A DNA stretch of 64,000 nt, from contig NC_015663.1 of assembly GCF_000215745.1 (NCBI RefSeq), forward strand, positions 3,472,001 through 3,536,000, in the 5' to 3' direction. Below the pieces are notes generated by a model. The model was not told the origin of the DNA. It did not search any database and worked only from the letters and a program-made list of their open reading frames with translations. This DNA comes from Klebsiella aerogenes KCTC 2190 (GTDB lineage: Bacteria; Pseudomonadota; Gammaproteobacteria; Enterobacterales; Enterobacteriaceae). Below are positions 25,598-38,234 of the stretch, piece by piece. Position 1 is the first letter of the stretch; each line of letters opens with the position of its first letter. Made by a program: the position numbers and the translations under genes.

Positions 25598-26503
25598 ATG
25601 CAGGATCTCAACGACCTGGCCTGGTTTGTTCAGGTGGTCGACCATGGCGGTTTTGCCGCTGCCGGTCGGGCGCTCGACCAGCCCAAATCCAAACTCAGCC
25701 GCCGCATTGCGCAACTGGAAGAGCGCCTGGGCGTGCGTCTGATTCAACGAACCACCCGACAGTTCGCCGTCACGGAAGTCGGCCAAACTTTCTATCAACA
25801 CTGCAAGGCGATGTTGATAGAAGCCGAAGCGGCGCATCAGGCGGTAGAAACGCTGCAGTCTGAACCGCGCGGCAGCGTCAAGCTCACCTGTCCGGTAACC
25901 CTGTTGCATGCCCATGTTGGCCCGATGCTGGCGCGCTTTATGGTGCGATATCCTGGGGTGACGCTACATCTGGAAGCCACCAATCGGCGGGTGGATGTGG
26001 TGGGCGAGGGGGTTGATGTGGCCATTCGCGTGCGACCAAGGCCATTTGAAGATAGCGACCTGGTCATGCGGGTGTTGGCCGATCGCGGCCATCGCCTGGT
26101 GGCGAGTCCGGCGCTGATAGCCAGGCTTGGGCGCCCGCAGGCGCCGGCGGAATTGAGCACCTGGCCGGGGCTAAGTATTGGCGCCGGAAAACATCAGCAT
26201 AAATGGCAACTTACCGGGCCAGAGGGGGCGCGGGCCGAGGTTTATTTCACGCCGCGGATGGTGACCAGCGATATGCTGGCGCTGCGCGAGGCGGCCATGG
26301 CGGGCGTTGGCGTGGTTCAACTTCCTTTATTAATGGTGCGCGATCAGTTGGCATCAGGGGAGTTGGAAATCGTGCTTGATGAGTGGCAGCCGCGGCGGGA
26401 AGTCATTCATGCGGTGTTTGCTTCGCGGCGCGGTTTATTACCTTCTGTCAGAGCGCTGGTGGATTATCTCAGCGAAGAGTATCAACGGATGGAAGAGGAT
26501 TAG
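25598..26503 (+). CDS. LysR-family transcriptional regulator
   Basis: 302 aa from ATG 25598 (MQDLNDLAWFVQVVDHGGF); GGAG lies six bases upstream, though the ATG at 25586 is also possible. N-terminal HTH (FAAAGRALDQPKSKLSRRIAQLEERLGVRL) and LysR substrate-binding domain. Sequence type is that of the many AaeR/DmlR-like LysR proteins that regulate an adjacent divergent gene, so pirin plus hydrolase are the likely targets. GC content is that of the backbone, unlike the NodD-like regulator of the island. Confidence 0.9.
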   Translation: MQDLNDLAWFVQVVDHGGFAAAGRALDQPKSKLSRRIAQLEERLGVRLIQRTTRQFAVTEVGQTFYQHCKAMLIEAEAAHQAVETLQSEPRGSVKLTCPVTLLHAHVGPMLARFMVRYPGVTLHLEATNRRVDVVGEGVDVAIRVRPRPFEDSDLVMRVLADRGHRLVASPALIARLGRPQAPAELSTWPGLSIGAGKHQHKWQLTGPEGARAEVYFTPRMVTSDMLALREAAMAGVGVVQLPLLMVRDQLASGELEIVLDEWQPRREVIHAVFASRRGLLPSVRALVDYLSEEYQRMEED

Positions 26504-26517
26504 CTCAGGCTCTTTTT

Positions 26518-26590
26518 CCCGGCGGTGGTGCGCCTGGACGGGCTATTGGTGGCGGGGCCTACTGTATAGGTAGCCCGGGCGAGGCATTTA
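26518..26590. repeat. REP-like palindromic repeat, copy 2
   Basis: Shares CCCGGCGG, TGCGCCTGGACGGGCTA and TAGCCCGGGCGAGG with the element at 1055-1130, with a different centre. Followed by a hairpin GACCCCGG / CCGGGGTC at 26595-26619 that may end LysR transcription. Confidence 0.6.
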
Positions 26591-26666
26591 TGCCGACCCC
26601 GGGAAGGTTTACCGGGGTCAGATGCGAAAAAAGCCCGTACTTGCGTACGAGCTCTCATCTCGAATA

Positions 26667-26922
26667 TGGCGGTGAGGGGGGATTGACTCGCTTCGCTCGC
26701 CGTTACTCGGCCCATCCATGGGCCTCGCCCCTTCGGGGCCAACGCAGGCGTTGTTCAAAAACGCTCCCGGCGTTTTTGTCGGGGCAGCCCGCTTACTGCG
26801 TGCGCGGTCTGTCCAACTGGCTGCGCCAGTTGTCGAACCCCGGTCGGGGGTTCTCATCCCCCCCGTACGGAGAATATAAAAGAAAAGAGCCCGTACTTTC
26901 GTACGAGCTCTCATCTCGAATA
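26667..26922 (-). repeat. tRNA-Ser-derived repeat, locus 2
   Basis: One 256-base unit downstream of tRNA copy 2, matching the units at 23329-23690 but enlarged by about 70 bases (26700-26780, with the inverted pair AACGCAGGCGTT and AACGCTCCCGGCGTT). Begins with the tRNA 3' end and is preceded at 26628-26653 by one more terminator stem (GCCCGTACTTGCGTACGAGC). Confidence 0.85.
26883..26909 (-). terminator. tRNA-Ser terminator (copy 2)
   Basis: Same stem as in copy 1 but the T-run is shortened to CTCTTTTC on the minus strand, so it may be leakier. Confidence 0.65.
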
Positions 26923-27010
26923 TGGCGGTGAGGGGGGGATTCGAACCCCCGATACGTTGCCGTATACACACTTTCCAGGCGTGCTCCTTCAGCCACTCGG
27001 ACACCTCACC
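26923..27010 (-). tRNA. serX: tRNA-Ser (anticodon GGA), copy 2
   Basis: 88 bases, identical to copy 1 at 23691-23778, including the encoded CCA. It lies next to ghrA, the position of serX in E. coli, so this is probably the ancestral copy. Confidence 0.97.
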
Positions 27011-27046
27011 ATATTGTCTTTCCCGTTGTTGCTGGGAACGGGCGCT

Positions 27047-27075
27047 AATGTAGGGAAATACGTATCTCCCGTCAA
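27047..27075 (-). promoter_or_regulatory. Promoter of tRNA-Ser copy 2
   Basis: On the minus strand TTGACG, 17-base spacer, TACATT and a GC-rich discriminator (GCGCCCG). Its sequence differs from the copy 1 promoter although the tRNAs are identical. Confidence 0.78.
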
Positions 27076-27278
27076 TCAACTTTTTTAAAAAAAGATGCGT
27101 TTAGCCAAACTTCAAACAACTTGCTTCTTAAACGCGCGGGAATCGTTTTTTTTGTCACCATTCTCTTTATTCCTCGATAGCGATACGAAATTTGTTATGC
27201 TGGCAAACCAATACAAAACAAAGAGTAAAACACGACGCAAACCTCAACCTACTCACGCGTCAGTAATCAGGAGTCATT

Positions 27279-28217
27279 ATGGAGATTATTTTTTACCACC
27301 CGACGTTCGATACCCCCTACTGGATCGCAGAGCTGGAAAAACATCTGCCGGGAGCGCGAGTTCGTGAGTGGAAACCTGGCGACAATCAACCAGCCGACTA
27401 TGCGCTGGTCTGGCATCCACCGGTAGAAATGTTGCAAGGCCGCAAATTGAAGGCGGTTTTTGCCCTCGGCGCAGGCGTGGATTCTATTCTTAGCAAGCTG
27501 CGGGAGCATCCGGAAATGCTGCCGCTTTCGATCCCGCTGTTCCGCCTCGAAGATACCGGTATGGGCCTGCAGATGCAGGAATATGCGGTAAGCCAGGTAC
27601 TGCACTGGTTCCGCCGCTTTGATGATTATCAGGCGCTGAAGCTGCAATCCCGCTGGCAGCCGTTGCCGGAATACCGTCGCGAAGATTTCACTATCGGCAT
27701 TATGGGGGCAGGGGTGTTGGGCGGCAAAGTCGCGGAAAGCCTGTTGCGCTGGGGTTTCCCAGTGCGCTGCTGGAGCCGTAGCCACAAATCCTGGCCGCAA
27801 GTTGAGAGTTTTGCCGGTCAGGAAGAACTGGGCGCATTTTTACGGCAAACCCGCGTGCTGATCAACCTGTTGCCAAATACGGCTGAAACCGTCGGCATCA
27901 TTAATGAAACTTTACTCTCTCAACTTCCGGATAACAGCTATGTTCTGAATCTCGCCCGCGGCGTACATATTGTTGAGCCGGATTTACTGGCCGCGCTTGA
28001 CAGCGGTAAGGTGAAAGGGGCGATGCTGGATGTCTTTAGCCGCGAACCGCTGCCGAAAGAGAGCCCGCTGTGGGCGCATCCGCGTGTGGCCATGACGCCG
28101 CATATTGCCGCCGTTACCCGTCCACAGGAAGCGATCGCTTATATTGCCAGTACCATTAGCCGCCTGGAGCGTGGTGAAACGGTCAGCGGGCAGGTCGATC
28201 GCCAACGCGGCTACTAA
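27279..28217 (+). CDS. ghrA: Glyoxylate/hydroxypyruvate reductase A
   Basis: Cytoplasmic NADPH-dependent 2-hydroxyacid dehydrogenase, 312 aa, reducing glyoxylate to glycolate and hydroxypyruvate to glycerate. The chain matches E. coli GhrA from [12 protein letters not shown] to the C-terminus; nucleotide-binding motif [13 protein letters not shown] near 146-158, catalytic Arg in [12 protein letters not shown] and His in [12 protein letters not shown]-type site (CAGGAG) before the ATG. Single gene followed by a terminator; divergent from tRNA-Ser copy 2. Confidence 0.95.
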   Translation: MEIIFYHPTFDTPYWIAELEKHLPGARVREWKPGDNQPADYALVWHPPVEMLQGRKLKAVFALGAGVDSILSKLREHPEMLPLSIPLFRLEDTGMGLQMQEYAVSQVLHWFRRFDDYQALKLQSRWQPLPEYRREDFTIGIMGAGVLGGKVAESLLRWGFPVRCWSRSHKSWPQVESFAGQEELGAFLRQTRVLINLLPNTAETVGIINETLLSQLPDNSYVLNLARGVHIVEPDLLAALDSGKVKGAMLDVFSREPLPKESPLWAHPRVAMTPHIAAVTRPQEAIAYIASTISRLERGETVSGQVDRQRGY

Positions 28218-28224
28218 TCGATAA

Positions 28225-28245
28225 CCCCGCTACGGCGGGGTTTTT
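28225..28245 (+). terminator. ghrA terminator
   Basis: CCCCGC-TACG-GCGGGG stem followed by TTTTT, eight bases after the stop codon. Confidence 0.9.
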
Positions 28246-28299
28246 ACTGATCATGACTCCTGATTCCTGCTATTCTTGCCACAAACAGAGGAGGAGATT

Positions 28300-29040
28300 G
28301 TGATTTATCCTGTTGACCTGCACATGCATACCGTCGCCAGCACCCACGCCTATAGTACCCTGCATGACTATATTGCCGAGGCCAAACGTAAAGGCATTAA
28401 ACTTTTTGCCATCACCGATCACGGCCCGGATATGGCCGATGCGCCGCACTACTGGCATTTCGTCAATATGCGTATCTGGCCGCGTCTGGTAGATGGCGTC
28501 GGCATTCTGCGCGGCATTGAAGCGAATATTAAAAATACCCAGGGTGAAATTGACTGTACCGGACCAATGCTGACCTCGCTGGATCTGATTATTGCCGGTT
28601 TTCATGAGCCGGTATTCCCGCCTCAGGATAAAGCCACCCACACTGAAGCGATGATTGCCGCGATTGCCAGTGGCGCAGTCCACATGATTAGCCATCCAGG
28701 CAATCCGAAATTCCCGATCGATATTCCGGCAGTAGCCGAAGCAGCGGCAAAGCATCATGTGGCGCTGGAAATTAATAATTCCTCTTTCCTTTCATCGCGT
28801 ATCGGTAGTGAAGATAATTGCCGGGCAATCGCCGCCGCCGTGCGTGATGCGGGTGGTTGGGTGGCGCTGGGTTCGGACTCCCATACCGCCTTTACGCTTG
28901 GCGAATTTACCGAATGTCGCAAAATCCTCGACGCGGTGAATTTCCCGGAAGAGCGGATCCTTAACGTCAGTCCGCGTCGACTACTGAATTTCCTCGAATC
29001 ACGCGGAATGCCGGCGATTGCGGAATTTGCAGACCTTTAA
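28300..29040 (+). CDS. ycdX: PHP-domain phosphatase YcdX
   Basis: Cytoplasmic metal-dependent phosphatase of the polymerase-and-histidinol-phosphatase superfamily with a trinuclear zinc site; in E. coli it supports swarming. 246 aa from GTG 28300 (YPVDLHMHT), chosen because GGAGGAG sits just upstream and the start matches E. coli. Metal ligands: DLHMH near 5-9, the ITDHGPD His, the GIEANI Glu, FHEPVF, ISHPGNP and SDSHTAFT. First gene of a ycdX-ycdY-ycdZ run with a 23-base gap to ycdY. Confidence 0.95.
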   Translation: MIYPVDLHMHTVASTHAYSTLHDYIAEAKRKGIKLFAITDHGPDMADAPHYWHFVNMRIWPRLVDGVGILRGIEANIKNTQGEIDCTGPMLTSLDLIIAGFHEPVFPPQDKATHTEAMIAAIASGAVHMISHPGNPKFPIDIPAVAEAAAKHHVALEINNSSFLSSRIGSEDNCRAIAAAVRDAGGWVALGSDSHTAFTLGEFTECRKILDAVNFPEERILNVSPRRLLNFLESRGMPAIAEFADL

Positions 29041-29063
29041 TTTGAACCACTGGAACATATTGT

Positions 29064-29618
29064 ATGAATGAATTTTCAATCCTCTGTCGCGTGCTGGGCT
29101 CGCTGTACTATCGTCAGCCGCAGGACCCGCTGTTGGTGCCGCTGTTCACGCTGATTCGCGATGGCAAGCTGGCCGCCAGTTGGCCGCTGGAACAGGATGA
29201 ATTACTGGAGCGTCTGCAGAAGAGTTGTGATACCCAGCCGTTAACCGCTGATTACAACGCCCTGTTCGTTGGTGACGAATGTGCGGTCTCGCCTTATCGC
29301 AGCGCGTGGGTTGAAGGCGCCACGGAAGCGGAAGTCCGCGGTTTTCTCACTCAACACGGTATTCCTACTGGCGACGGGCCAACCGATCATATTGGATCCC
29401 TACTGCTGGCCGCATCCTGGCTTGAAGATCATGCCTCTGATGACGAAAGCGAAACGTTGGAAACGTTGTTTGCCGATTACCTCTTACCGTGGTGCGGCAC
29501 CTTCCTCGGTAAAGTCGAGGCGCATGCGCAAACCGCATTCTGGCGTACCATGGCGCTACTCACGCGTGAAGCTATATCCGCCATGTGGGATGAGCTGCAG
29601 GAAGAAAACGACGAATAA
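29064..29618 (+). CDS. ycdY: TorD/DmsD-family chaperone YcdY
   Basis: Cytoplasmic all-helical redox-enzyme maturation type chaperone of 184 aa. In E. coli YcdY associates with YcdX and increases its zinc loading and activity. The block FVGDECAVSPYRSAWVEG and GPTDHIGSLLLAASWL is typical of the TorD-like fold. Directly downstream of ycdX, matching this partnership. Weak ribosome site. Confidence 0.93.
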   Translation: MNEFSILCRVLGSLYYRQPQDPLLVPLFTLIRDGKLAASWPLEQDELLERLQKSCDTQPLTADYNALFVGDECAVSPYRSAWVEGATEAEVRGFLTQHGIPTGDGPTDHIGSLLLAASWLEDHASDDESETLETLFADYLLPWCGTFLGKVEAHAQTAFWRTMALLTREAISAMWDELQEENDE

Positions 29619-29694
29619 TTGTGATTTAAGTCACTTTTAGTGTGAAACAGCAAACTCACGCATTCATATTGTGTGTTCTGGATCGCATTTGGTT

Positions 29695-29720
29695 GCCGCG
29701 TATCTGCTATGATACGCGGC
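29695..29720 (+). promoter_or_regulatory. Perfect hairpin / extended -10 element abutting the ycdZ start
   Basis: GCCGCGTATC, six-base loop, GATACGCGGC, ending one base before the ATG at 29721. Inside it TGCTATGAT reads as a perfect extended -10 promoter (TATGAT at 29708-29713), which would place transcription start at about 29720, nearly at the start codon. No Shine-Dalgarno sequence is visible. Confidence 0.5.
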
Positions 29721-30203
29721 ATGAACATACTCTTCGCAATCGCACTCACGACGGGCATTCTCTCCGGTATTTGGGGATGGGTGGCGGTCTCACTTGGCCT
29801 GCTGAGCTGGGCCGGTTTCCTCGGCTGTACGGCCTATTTCGCTTGCCCACAGGGCGGCCTGAAAGGGCTGTTGATTTCCGCCTGCACTGTCATGAGCGGC
29901 GTGATATGGGCGCTGGTGATTATTTACGGTAGCGCGCTGGCGCCGCAGTTGGAAATCCTCAGCTATGTGATGACCGGAATAGTCGCCTTCCTGATGTGTA
30001 TTCAGGCGCGTCAGCTGCTGCTCTCTTTTGTTCCCGGAACCTTTATCGGCGCCTGCGCGACCTTTGCCGCGAGCGGCGACTGGCGCATTGTCGTACCATC
30101 ACTGGCGCTGGGATTGGTCTTTGGCTATGCCATGAAAAACAGCGGGCTGTGGCTGGCGGCGCGAGCGGCAAAGAATAAGTCTCTGGCTAACGATAACGTC
30201 TGA
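29721..30203 (+). CDS. ycdZ: DUF1097 inner-membrane protein YcdZ
   Basis: Inner-membrane protein of 160 aa with five or so hydrophobic segments. ATG 29721 (MNILFAIALTTGILSG) matches the E. coli start; the frame extends upstream to 29673 but that part lies in the promoter. Function is not established. Block GWVAVSLGLLSWAGFLGCTAYFACP is conserved. Possible leaderless transcript, see the adjacent hairpin entry. It is the last backbone gene before the spot where E. coli carries the curli operons. Confidence 0.92.
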   Translation: MNILFAIALTTGILSGIWGWVAVSLGLLSWAGFLGCTAYFACPQGGLKGLLISACTVMSGVIWALVIIYGSALAPQLEILSYVMTGIVAFLMCIQARQLLLSFVPGTFIGACATFAASGDWRIVVPSLALGLVFGYAMKNSGLWLAARAAKNKSLANDNV

Positions 30204-30481
30204 TTTTCTTCACATTTCCTCGACGACGGGAGTAAGCTTCCCGTCACTCACTACATGAAAGCCTTTTCGCATCAACCCCTCTTCGATTGTTTTTTCCTCT
30301 TAATGCAGACATTTTGAGCAAACAAACCATAATAATTTGATACCGTTTGCAAAAACGGAGAGAAAAAAGTATCAACGGGTACTTCATATATATACTGATT
30401 TTGTATGTAGTTGCTTGTATTCAACTGCGCTCATGGATGATTTGTAAGGTTTTTTTGACCGTTACGCAGAGGGGTTTTGCC

Positions 30482-30787
30482 GTGAAAAAAATGACTGGCG
30501 TACTACTTGCTACAGTTTGTTTCCTTCCCGCTTTATTGACTTTTTCAACTACCTCTAACGCCGCAAGCGGCGTGATTCGTTTCCACGGCGGCGTTGTCGA
30601 ACCGCCTTGTAAAATTCGTTCTTCAGAAGATCAGGTCTCGATGGCTTGCGCTAAGCAGAAGTCAGTCACTTTTTCTGCCCAGCAGGTAGCCCGGGGAGAT
30701 CTGCAACATGCCAATATCAAATCTACACAGTTCACCTTTATCAATCCCCAGCACACCAACGCTATTCTCGAAGTGAGTTATCGGTAA
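30482..30787 (+). CDS. Small secreted YmdA-like protein, paralog 1
   Basis: 101 aa from GTG 30482, with GAGGGG upstream. Signal peptide (KKMTGVLLATVCFLPALL, cleavage near SNA), then a short beta-type domain with a cysteine pair (EPPCKI ... SMACAKQ) and the C-terminal NPQHTNAILEVSYR. The disulfide spacing and the tyrosine near the end recall fimbrial-like and curli-locus accessory proteins, and the position before ymdB is that of E. coli ymdA. Paralogous to the next gene, including the upstream GCGCTCATGGATG. Function unknown. Confidence 0.72.
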   Translation: MKKMTGVLLATVCFLPALLTFSTTSNAASGVIRFHGGVVEPPCKIRSSEDQVSMACAKQKSVTFSAQQVARGDLQHANIKSTQFTFINPQHTNAILEVSYR

Positions 30788-31017
30788 TAGCAAGGCCCCT
30801 GCAGATCCAGCGGGGGCCTTCGCCGCGCCTCTCTCCTGACATTCTCACGCTGCTTTTTTGTAGCAAAATCAAGATGAATCGATTTTGTTAGCAAAAAGAA
30901 AACAAAAAGTAATATATTTGTATTTCATAACGCAATCATTGCCTTGCCGTATTCTGGCGGCGCAGTGCGCTCATGGATGGCCTGTTGCTTCTTTGCTATT
31001 AAACAGAGGAGACTGCC

Positions 31018-31320
31018 GTGATAAAAAAAATCCACACCTTCGCGATGCCATGTCTGATGTTGTCGTGCTTGTTTGGAGCAGTGCACGCCGCGCCGACCGA
31101 CGGCGTTGTCGCCATTTATGGGCAGGTCGTCGATCCGTCCTGCGAAGCCAATAGTGTGGGCGAAAAGATTGAAATGGCCTGCCAGCAGCTGCCTACCCGG
31201 GCGCTTTCGCCCCAGGTGCTGACGACGGGAAATTACAGCAATGACGCCGTCCGTTCAGCACAATTAAAGTATATTGATCCGCAACATACCCGCGCTATCC
31301 TCGAAGTGAATTATCGCTAA
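31018..31320 (+). CDS. ymdA: Small secreted YmdA-like protein, paralog 2
   Basis: 100 aa from GTG 31018, strong GAGGAG upstream. Signal peptide (CLMLSCLFGAVHA), then the same domain as in the previous gene: GQVVDPSCEAN, EMACQQ, DPQHTRAILEVNYR. Adjacent to ymdB as ymdA is in E. coli, so this copy is the better positional candidate for ymdA. The two copies have diverged strongly in the middle but keep both cysteines and the C-terminal motif. Exported to the periplasm or beyond; role unknown. Confidence 0.72.
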   Translation: MIKKIHTFAMPCLMLSCLFGAVHAAPTDGVVAIYGQVVDPSCEANSVGEKIEMACQQLPTRALSPQVLTTGNYSNDAVRSAQLKYIDPQHTRAILEVNYR

Positions 31321-31410
31321 TTACTGCCCCTCAGGCTTCCGCCTTGGGGGCTATCATGCCATAGTAGACACCACGCTAAGTATGAAGACGTTTGCCGACA
31401 GGAGGGGGAA

Positions 31411-31935
31411 ATGGTTGTTCAACCTGAGGTGGTTCTCGGCGATATTACGACGTTGCAGGTAGATGTTATTGTCAACGCGGCAAACCCATCGTTACTGGGC
31501 GGCGGCGGTGTTGATGGCGCCATTCATCGCGCAGCGGGCCCGGAACTACTGGCAGCCTGCAAAATAGTCCGCCAGCAGCAGGGCGAATGTCCGCCCGGGC
31601 ATGCGGTTATCACCAGCGCCGGTAATCTACCGGCCAGCGCGGTGATTCATGCAGTCGGCCCCGTCTGGCACGGCGGTGACGAGCAAGAGGCCGAATTACT
31701 GACGGATGCCTATCGCAATAGTCTGTTGCTGGCGGCAGCCAATAATTATCGATCTATTGCTTTTCCGGCTATCAGCACCGGCGTATATGGCTATCCGAAA
31801 CAGGCGGCGGCGGAAATTGCGGTGAAAACGGTGAAGGCTTTCCTCACCCGATATAATCCACTGGAACGAGTGTGCTTTGTCTGCTTTGATAACGAAACGG
31901 CGGAGATCTATCAGCGATTATTGCAGGCAGAATGA
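31411..31935 (+). CDS. ymdB: Macrodomain O-acetyl-ADP-ribose deacetylase YmdB
   Basis: Cytoplasmic macrodomain protein, 174 aa, hydrolysing O-acetyl-ADP-ribose; in E. coli also a modulator of RNase III and biofilm. Macrodomain motifs: [20 protein letters not shown] with the catalytic Asn and Asp, HAVGPVW, and the phosphate loop [17 protein letters not shown] lies upstream. In E. coli ymdC/clsC follows directly; here it is absent and opgC follows convergently. Confidence 0.95.
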   Translation: MVVQPEVVLGDITTLQVDVIVNAANPSLLGGGGVDGAIHRAAGPELLAACKIVRQQQGECPPGHAVITSAGNLPASAVIHAVGPVWHGGDEQEAELLTDAYRNSLLLAAANNYRSIAFPAISTGVYGYPKQAAAEIAVKTVKAFLTRYNPLERVCFVCFDNETAEIYQRLLQAE

Positions 31936-31979
31936 ATCGCGGCACCGGCAGCACGCAGGCGCGCTGCCGGTTGCGGATT

Positions 31980-33140
31980 TTAGTTAACCGACACCGGCGC
32001 TTTCGCCGGTTTTTGCTGCGGTTTGCCTGAGAACAGGAAGCGCAGCAGAGGAATACGTAGATGGATTTCGTACAGCACCAGCGCAATGCCCACCACAAAC
32101 ACCAGTCCGGCGATAAAACCTAACAGATTCGATTTGATTATTGGCGTAATCCACGCCCCGTACAGCAGGGTGAGGGGATGATGCACCAGGTAGATAAACA
32201 GCGAGGCGTTGACGAAGTAAGTCACCCGAGCGGACTGGAAGTTGAGCAGGCGGTGGCCCAGCGAGAATACCACGTTCACCATCCACAGCCCAAGCACCAT
32301 GGTAATCACCGATTCGGTTTCATACATCCAGCCATCGCCGGAACCATACTGCTGGTTAAGACGATAGGCGATAAAGCCCAGCAGTGCGCCGACAAAACAC
32401 CAGGGTGATGAGGTGGTGAACATCGCTTTTAGCCGCGGGTTGATGAACGTCTGCGCGCCGAGAACAAAGAACGGCAGATAGAACAGGGTCTGCATAACGA
32501 TGAAGTTAAACAGTCCGTTGCTGAGAATCGGCGGGTAAACGATAAAAATAGTGCGACGAATTACCGCATACAACACGCCAAGACCAAGGAAAATAAGCGA
32601 TAATTGACCAAATGTGACAGTGTCACCAAAGCTGGCGGTCTGCGTTTTCCCTCGATTGGCCAGCCACTTAAACAGCACCACGCCGAGAGTGGTCAGCACG
32701 ACCAGCACCAGCAGGAACCACAGATGAGAGATAAGCTCCCATGCCAGGGTGTTGAATTTGTCATAGCCGGAGAGCGTGTGCCAGTTTTGCGCTTTACCAT
32801 TAACGTATTGCAGCATCAAGAATTGCGGCAAAGTCAGAAGTGGAATCGCGGTGAGCATCGGAATGCCAACGCGCTCTACGCGTACTTTCCACCATTTCTT
32901 TAGGGGATAGCGTAGAAACAGCATGTAAGAGAAGTAGCCGGAAATAACAAAGAAGACCTGCATGCGGAAAGCATGGATAAAGTCGTTGAACAGCGTTAAC
33001 CCCCAGGAGGGTTCCAGGCTATTCACATGCCAGCTGTGGCTGGAGTAGATAAGCGAAATGTGAAAGGGTATCCCCAGCAGCATCAGCCAGGCGCGGATGC
33101 TGTCGAAGAAATATTCACGCTCTACTGGTGTTTTATTCAT
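31980..33140 (-). CDS. opgC: Glucan succinyltransferase OpgC
   Basis: Inner-membrane acyltransferase-3 family protein, 386 aa with about ten helices, adding succinyl groups to osmoregulated periplasmic glucans. Matches E. coli OpgC ([28 protein letters not shown] at the N-terminus with the catalytic-region His, [14 protein letters not shown]). Divergent from opgGH with about 250 bases between, as in E. coli, so it shares the glucan function with its own promoter. Confidence 0.95.
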   Translation of the reverse strand: MNKTPVEREYFFDSIRAWLMLLGIPFHISLIYSSHSWHVNSLEPSWGLTLFNDFIHAFRMQVFFVISGYFSYMLFLRYPLKKWWKVRVERVGIPMLTAIPLLTLPQFLMLQYVNGKAQNWHTLSGYDKFNTLAWELISHLWFLLVLVVLTTLGVVLFKWLANRGKTQTASFGDTVTFGQLSLIFLGLGVLYAVIRRTIFIVYPPILSNGLFNFIVMQTLFYLPFFVLGAQTFINPRLKAMFTTSSPWCFVGALLGFIAYRLNQQYGSGDGWMYETESVITMVLGLWMVNVVFSLGHRLLNFQSARVTYFVNASLFIYLVHHPLTLLYGAWITPIIKSNLLGFIAGLVFVVGIALVLYEIHLRIPLLRFLFSGKPQQKPAKAPVSVN

Positions 33141-33332
33141 AAATTCACAACAATCTCAGACAATTCGTCTTATCACTCGTGGCGATAACGGTTACATTCC
33201 CAGCAACCCTACATGAACTCAGGGTATCTGTCTCCAGGATAAGTACGCAAAGTGCAATATGGGACAGAGAACTGTTTATTCCCTGGTCCGCTAAGCTGAA
33301 CAATGCAGGGATTATGTTGTCGGATTGCCTGA

Positions 33333-37467
<4,135 letters not shown>

Positions 37468-37481
37468 GCCGTACGTTAAGG

Positions 37482-37513
37482 AAAATACCGGCAATTGTGC
37501 CGGTATTTTTTTG
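37482..37513 (+). terminator. opgGH operon terminator
   Basis: AAATACCGGC / GCCGGTATTT stem with a 6-base loop and a run of seven or more T, 15 bases after the opgH stop. Confidence 0.92.
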
Positions 37514-37528
37514 CCTGAGAGGAAGTGA

Positions 37529-37756
37529 ATGAGAATATTTGTGCTTATCGCCATGACGCTGGTACTCAGCGGCTGCGGCAGCATTATTAGCCGTACGGTA
37601 CCGGGGCAGGGCCATGGCAACCAATATTACCCCGGCGTACAGTGGGATGTTCGTGATTCAGCCTGGCGCTATCTGACCATTCTCGATCTGCCATTCTCGC
37701 TGGTATTTGATACGCTGTTACTACCGTTAGACGCCAGCCACGGCCCTTATGAGTAA
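37529..37756 (+). CDS. yceK: Lipoprotein YceK
   Basis: 75-aa DUF1375 lipoprotein: signal MRIFVLIAMTLVLSGC with lipobox LSGC, Cys16 becoming the lipidated N-terminus; Gly17 follows. Mature part (GVQWDVRDSAW, LDLPFSLVFDTLLLPLD) matches E. coli YceK. Function unknown. Its stop codon abuts the stop codon of the convergent msyB gene without a gap, so the two transcripts must overlap unless terminated inside coding sequence. Confidence 0.93.
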   Translation: MRIFVLIAMTLVLSGCGSIISRTVPGQGHGNQYYPGVQWDVRDSAWRYLTILDLPFSLVFDTLLLPLDASHGPYE

Positions 37757-38143
37757 TTAACGCTCGTCCCACTCATCGGCTGCGGTCTGCCCCTCTTCGG
37801 TATCCAGGGAAGGCTCCAGCTGAAACTCGCCTTCATCCCATTCGTGTAGCGTATTTTCTTCCACCCATTCCTGGCGTAGCTCGATTTCGTCATAATCGCC
37901 GTCAAATACGCTCTGTGCCGCTTCGCCACTGAGCATGGCCAGGCACTCGCCTTCTTCATCTTCGCTGGCGAAGAATTCAGCCCGCCAGGCGATATCGCCA
38001 TCCTGGAGAATATACTTCTGCATATTGAACTGTTCGATGTTGGCAGTTTCTTCATCGCTGTCGGGATTATCGGCCAAAAACTCTTCCCGGGCGGCGTCGA
38101 TGGCCTCTTCGAGCGTGGCGTAGAAAACTGATTCCGTTGACAT
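37757..38143 (-). CDS. msyB: Acidic protein MsyB
   Basis: Cytoplasmic, extremely acidic protein of 128 aa, known in E. coli as a multicopy suppressor of secY and secA export defects. The frame from MSTESVFYATLEEAIDAAREEF matches; Glu and Asp make up more than a quarter of the residues (DNPDSDEETANIEQ, DEWDER end). Convergent with yceK with zero intergenic bases. Confidence 0.94.
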   Translation of the reverse strand: MSTESVFYATLEEAIDAAREEFLADNPDSDEETANIEQFNMQKYILQDGDIAWRAEFFASEDEEGECLAMLSGEAAQSVFDGDYDEIELRQEWVEENTLHEWDEGEFQLEPSLDTEEGQTAADEWDER

Positions 38144-38234
38144 AGCTAACCCCCTAAGAAGAATGAAAAAGGAACACGTTTCAATCTATAGAAGGCGGTT
38201 AGTCTGGCGTCAAGGCAGAGAAGCGCTGAAGCGC

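Noticed and set aside
27095..27367. 90-codon frame overlapping the start of ghrA
   Set aside because: No ribosome site, and it crosses the ghrA ribosome site and coding start in another frame.
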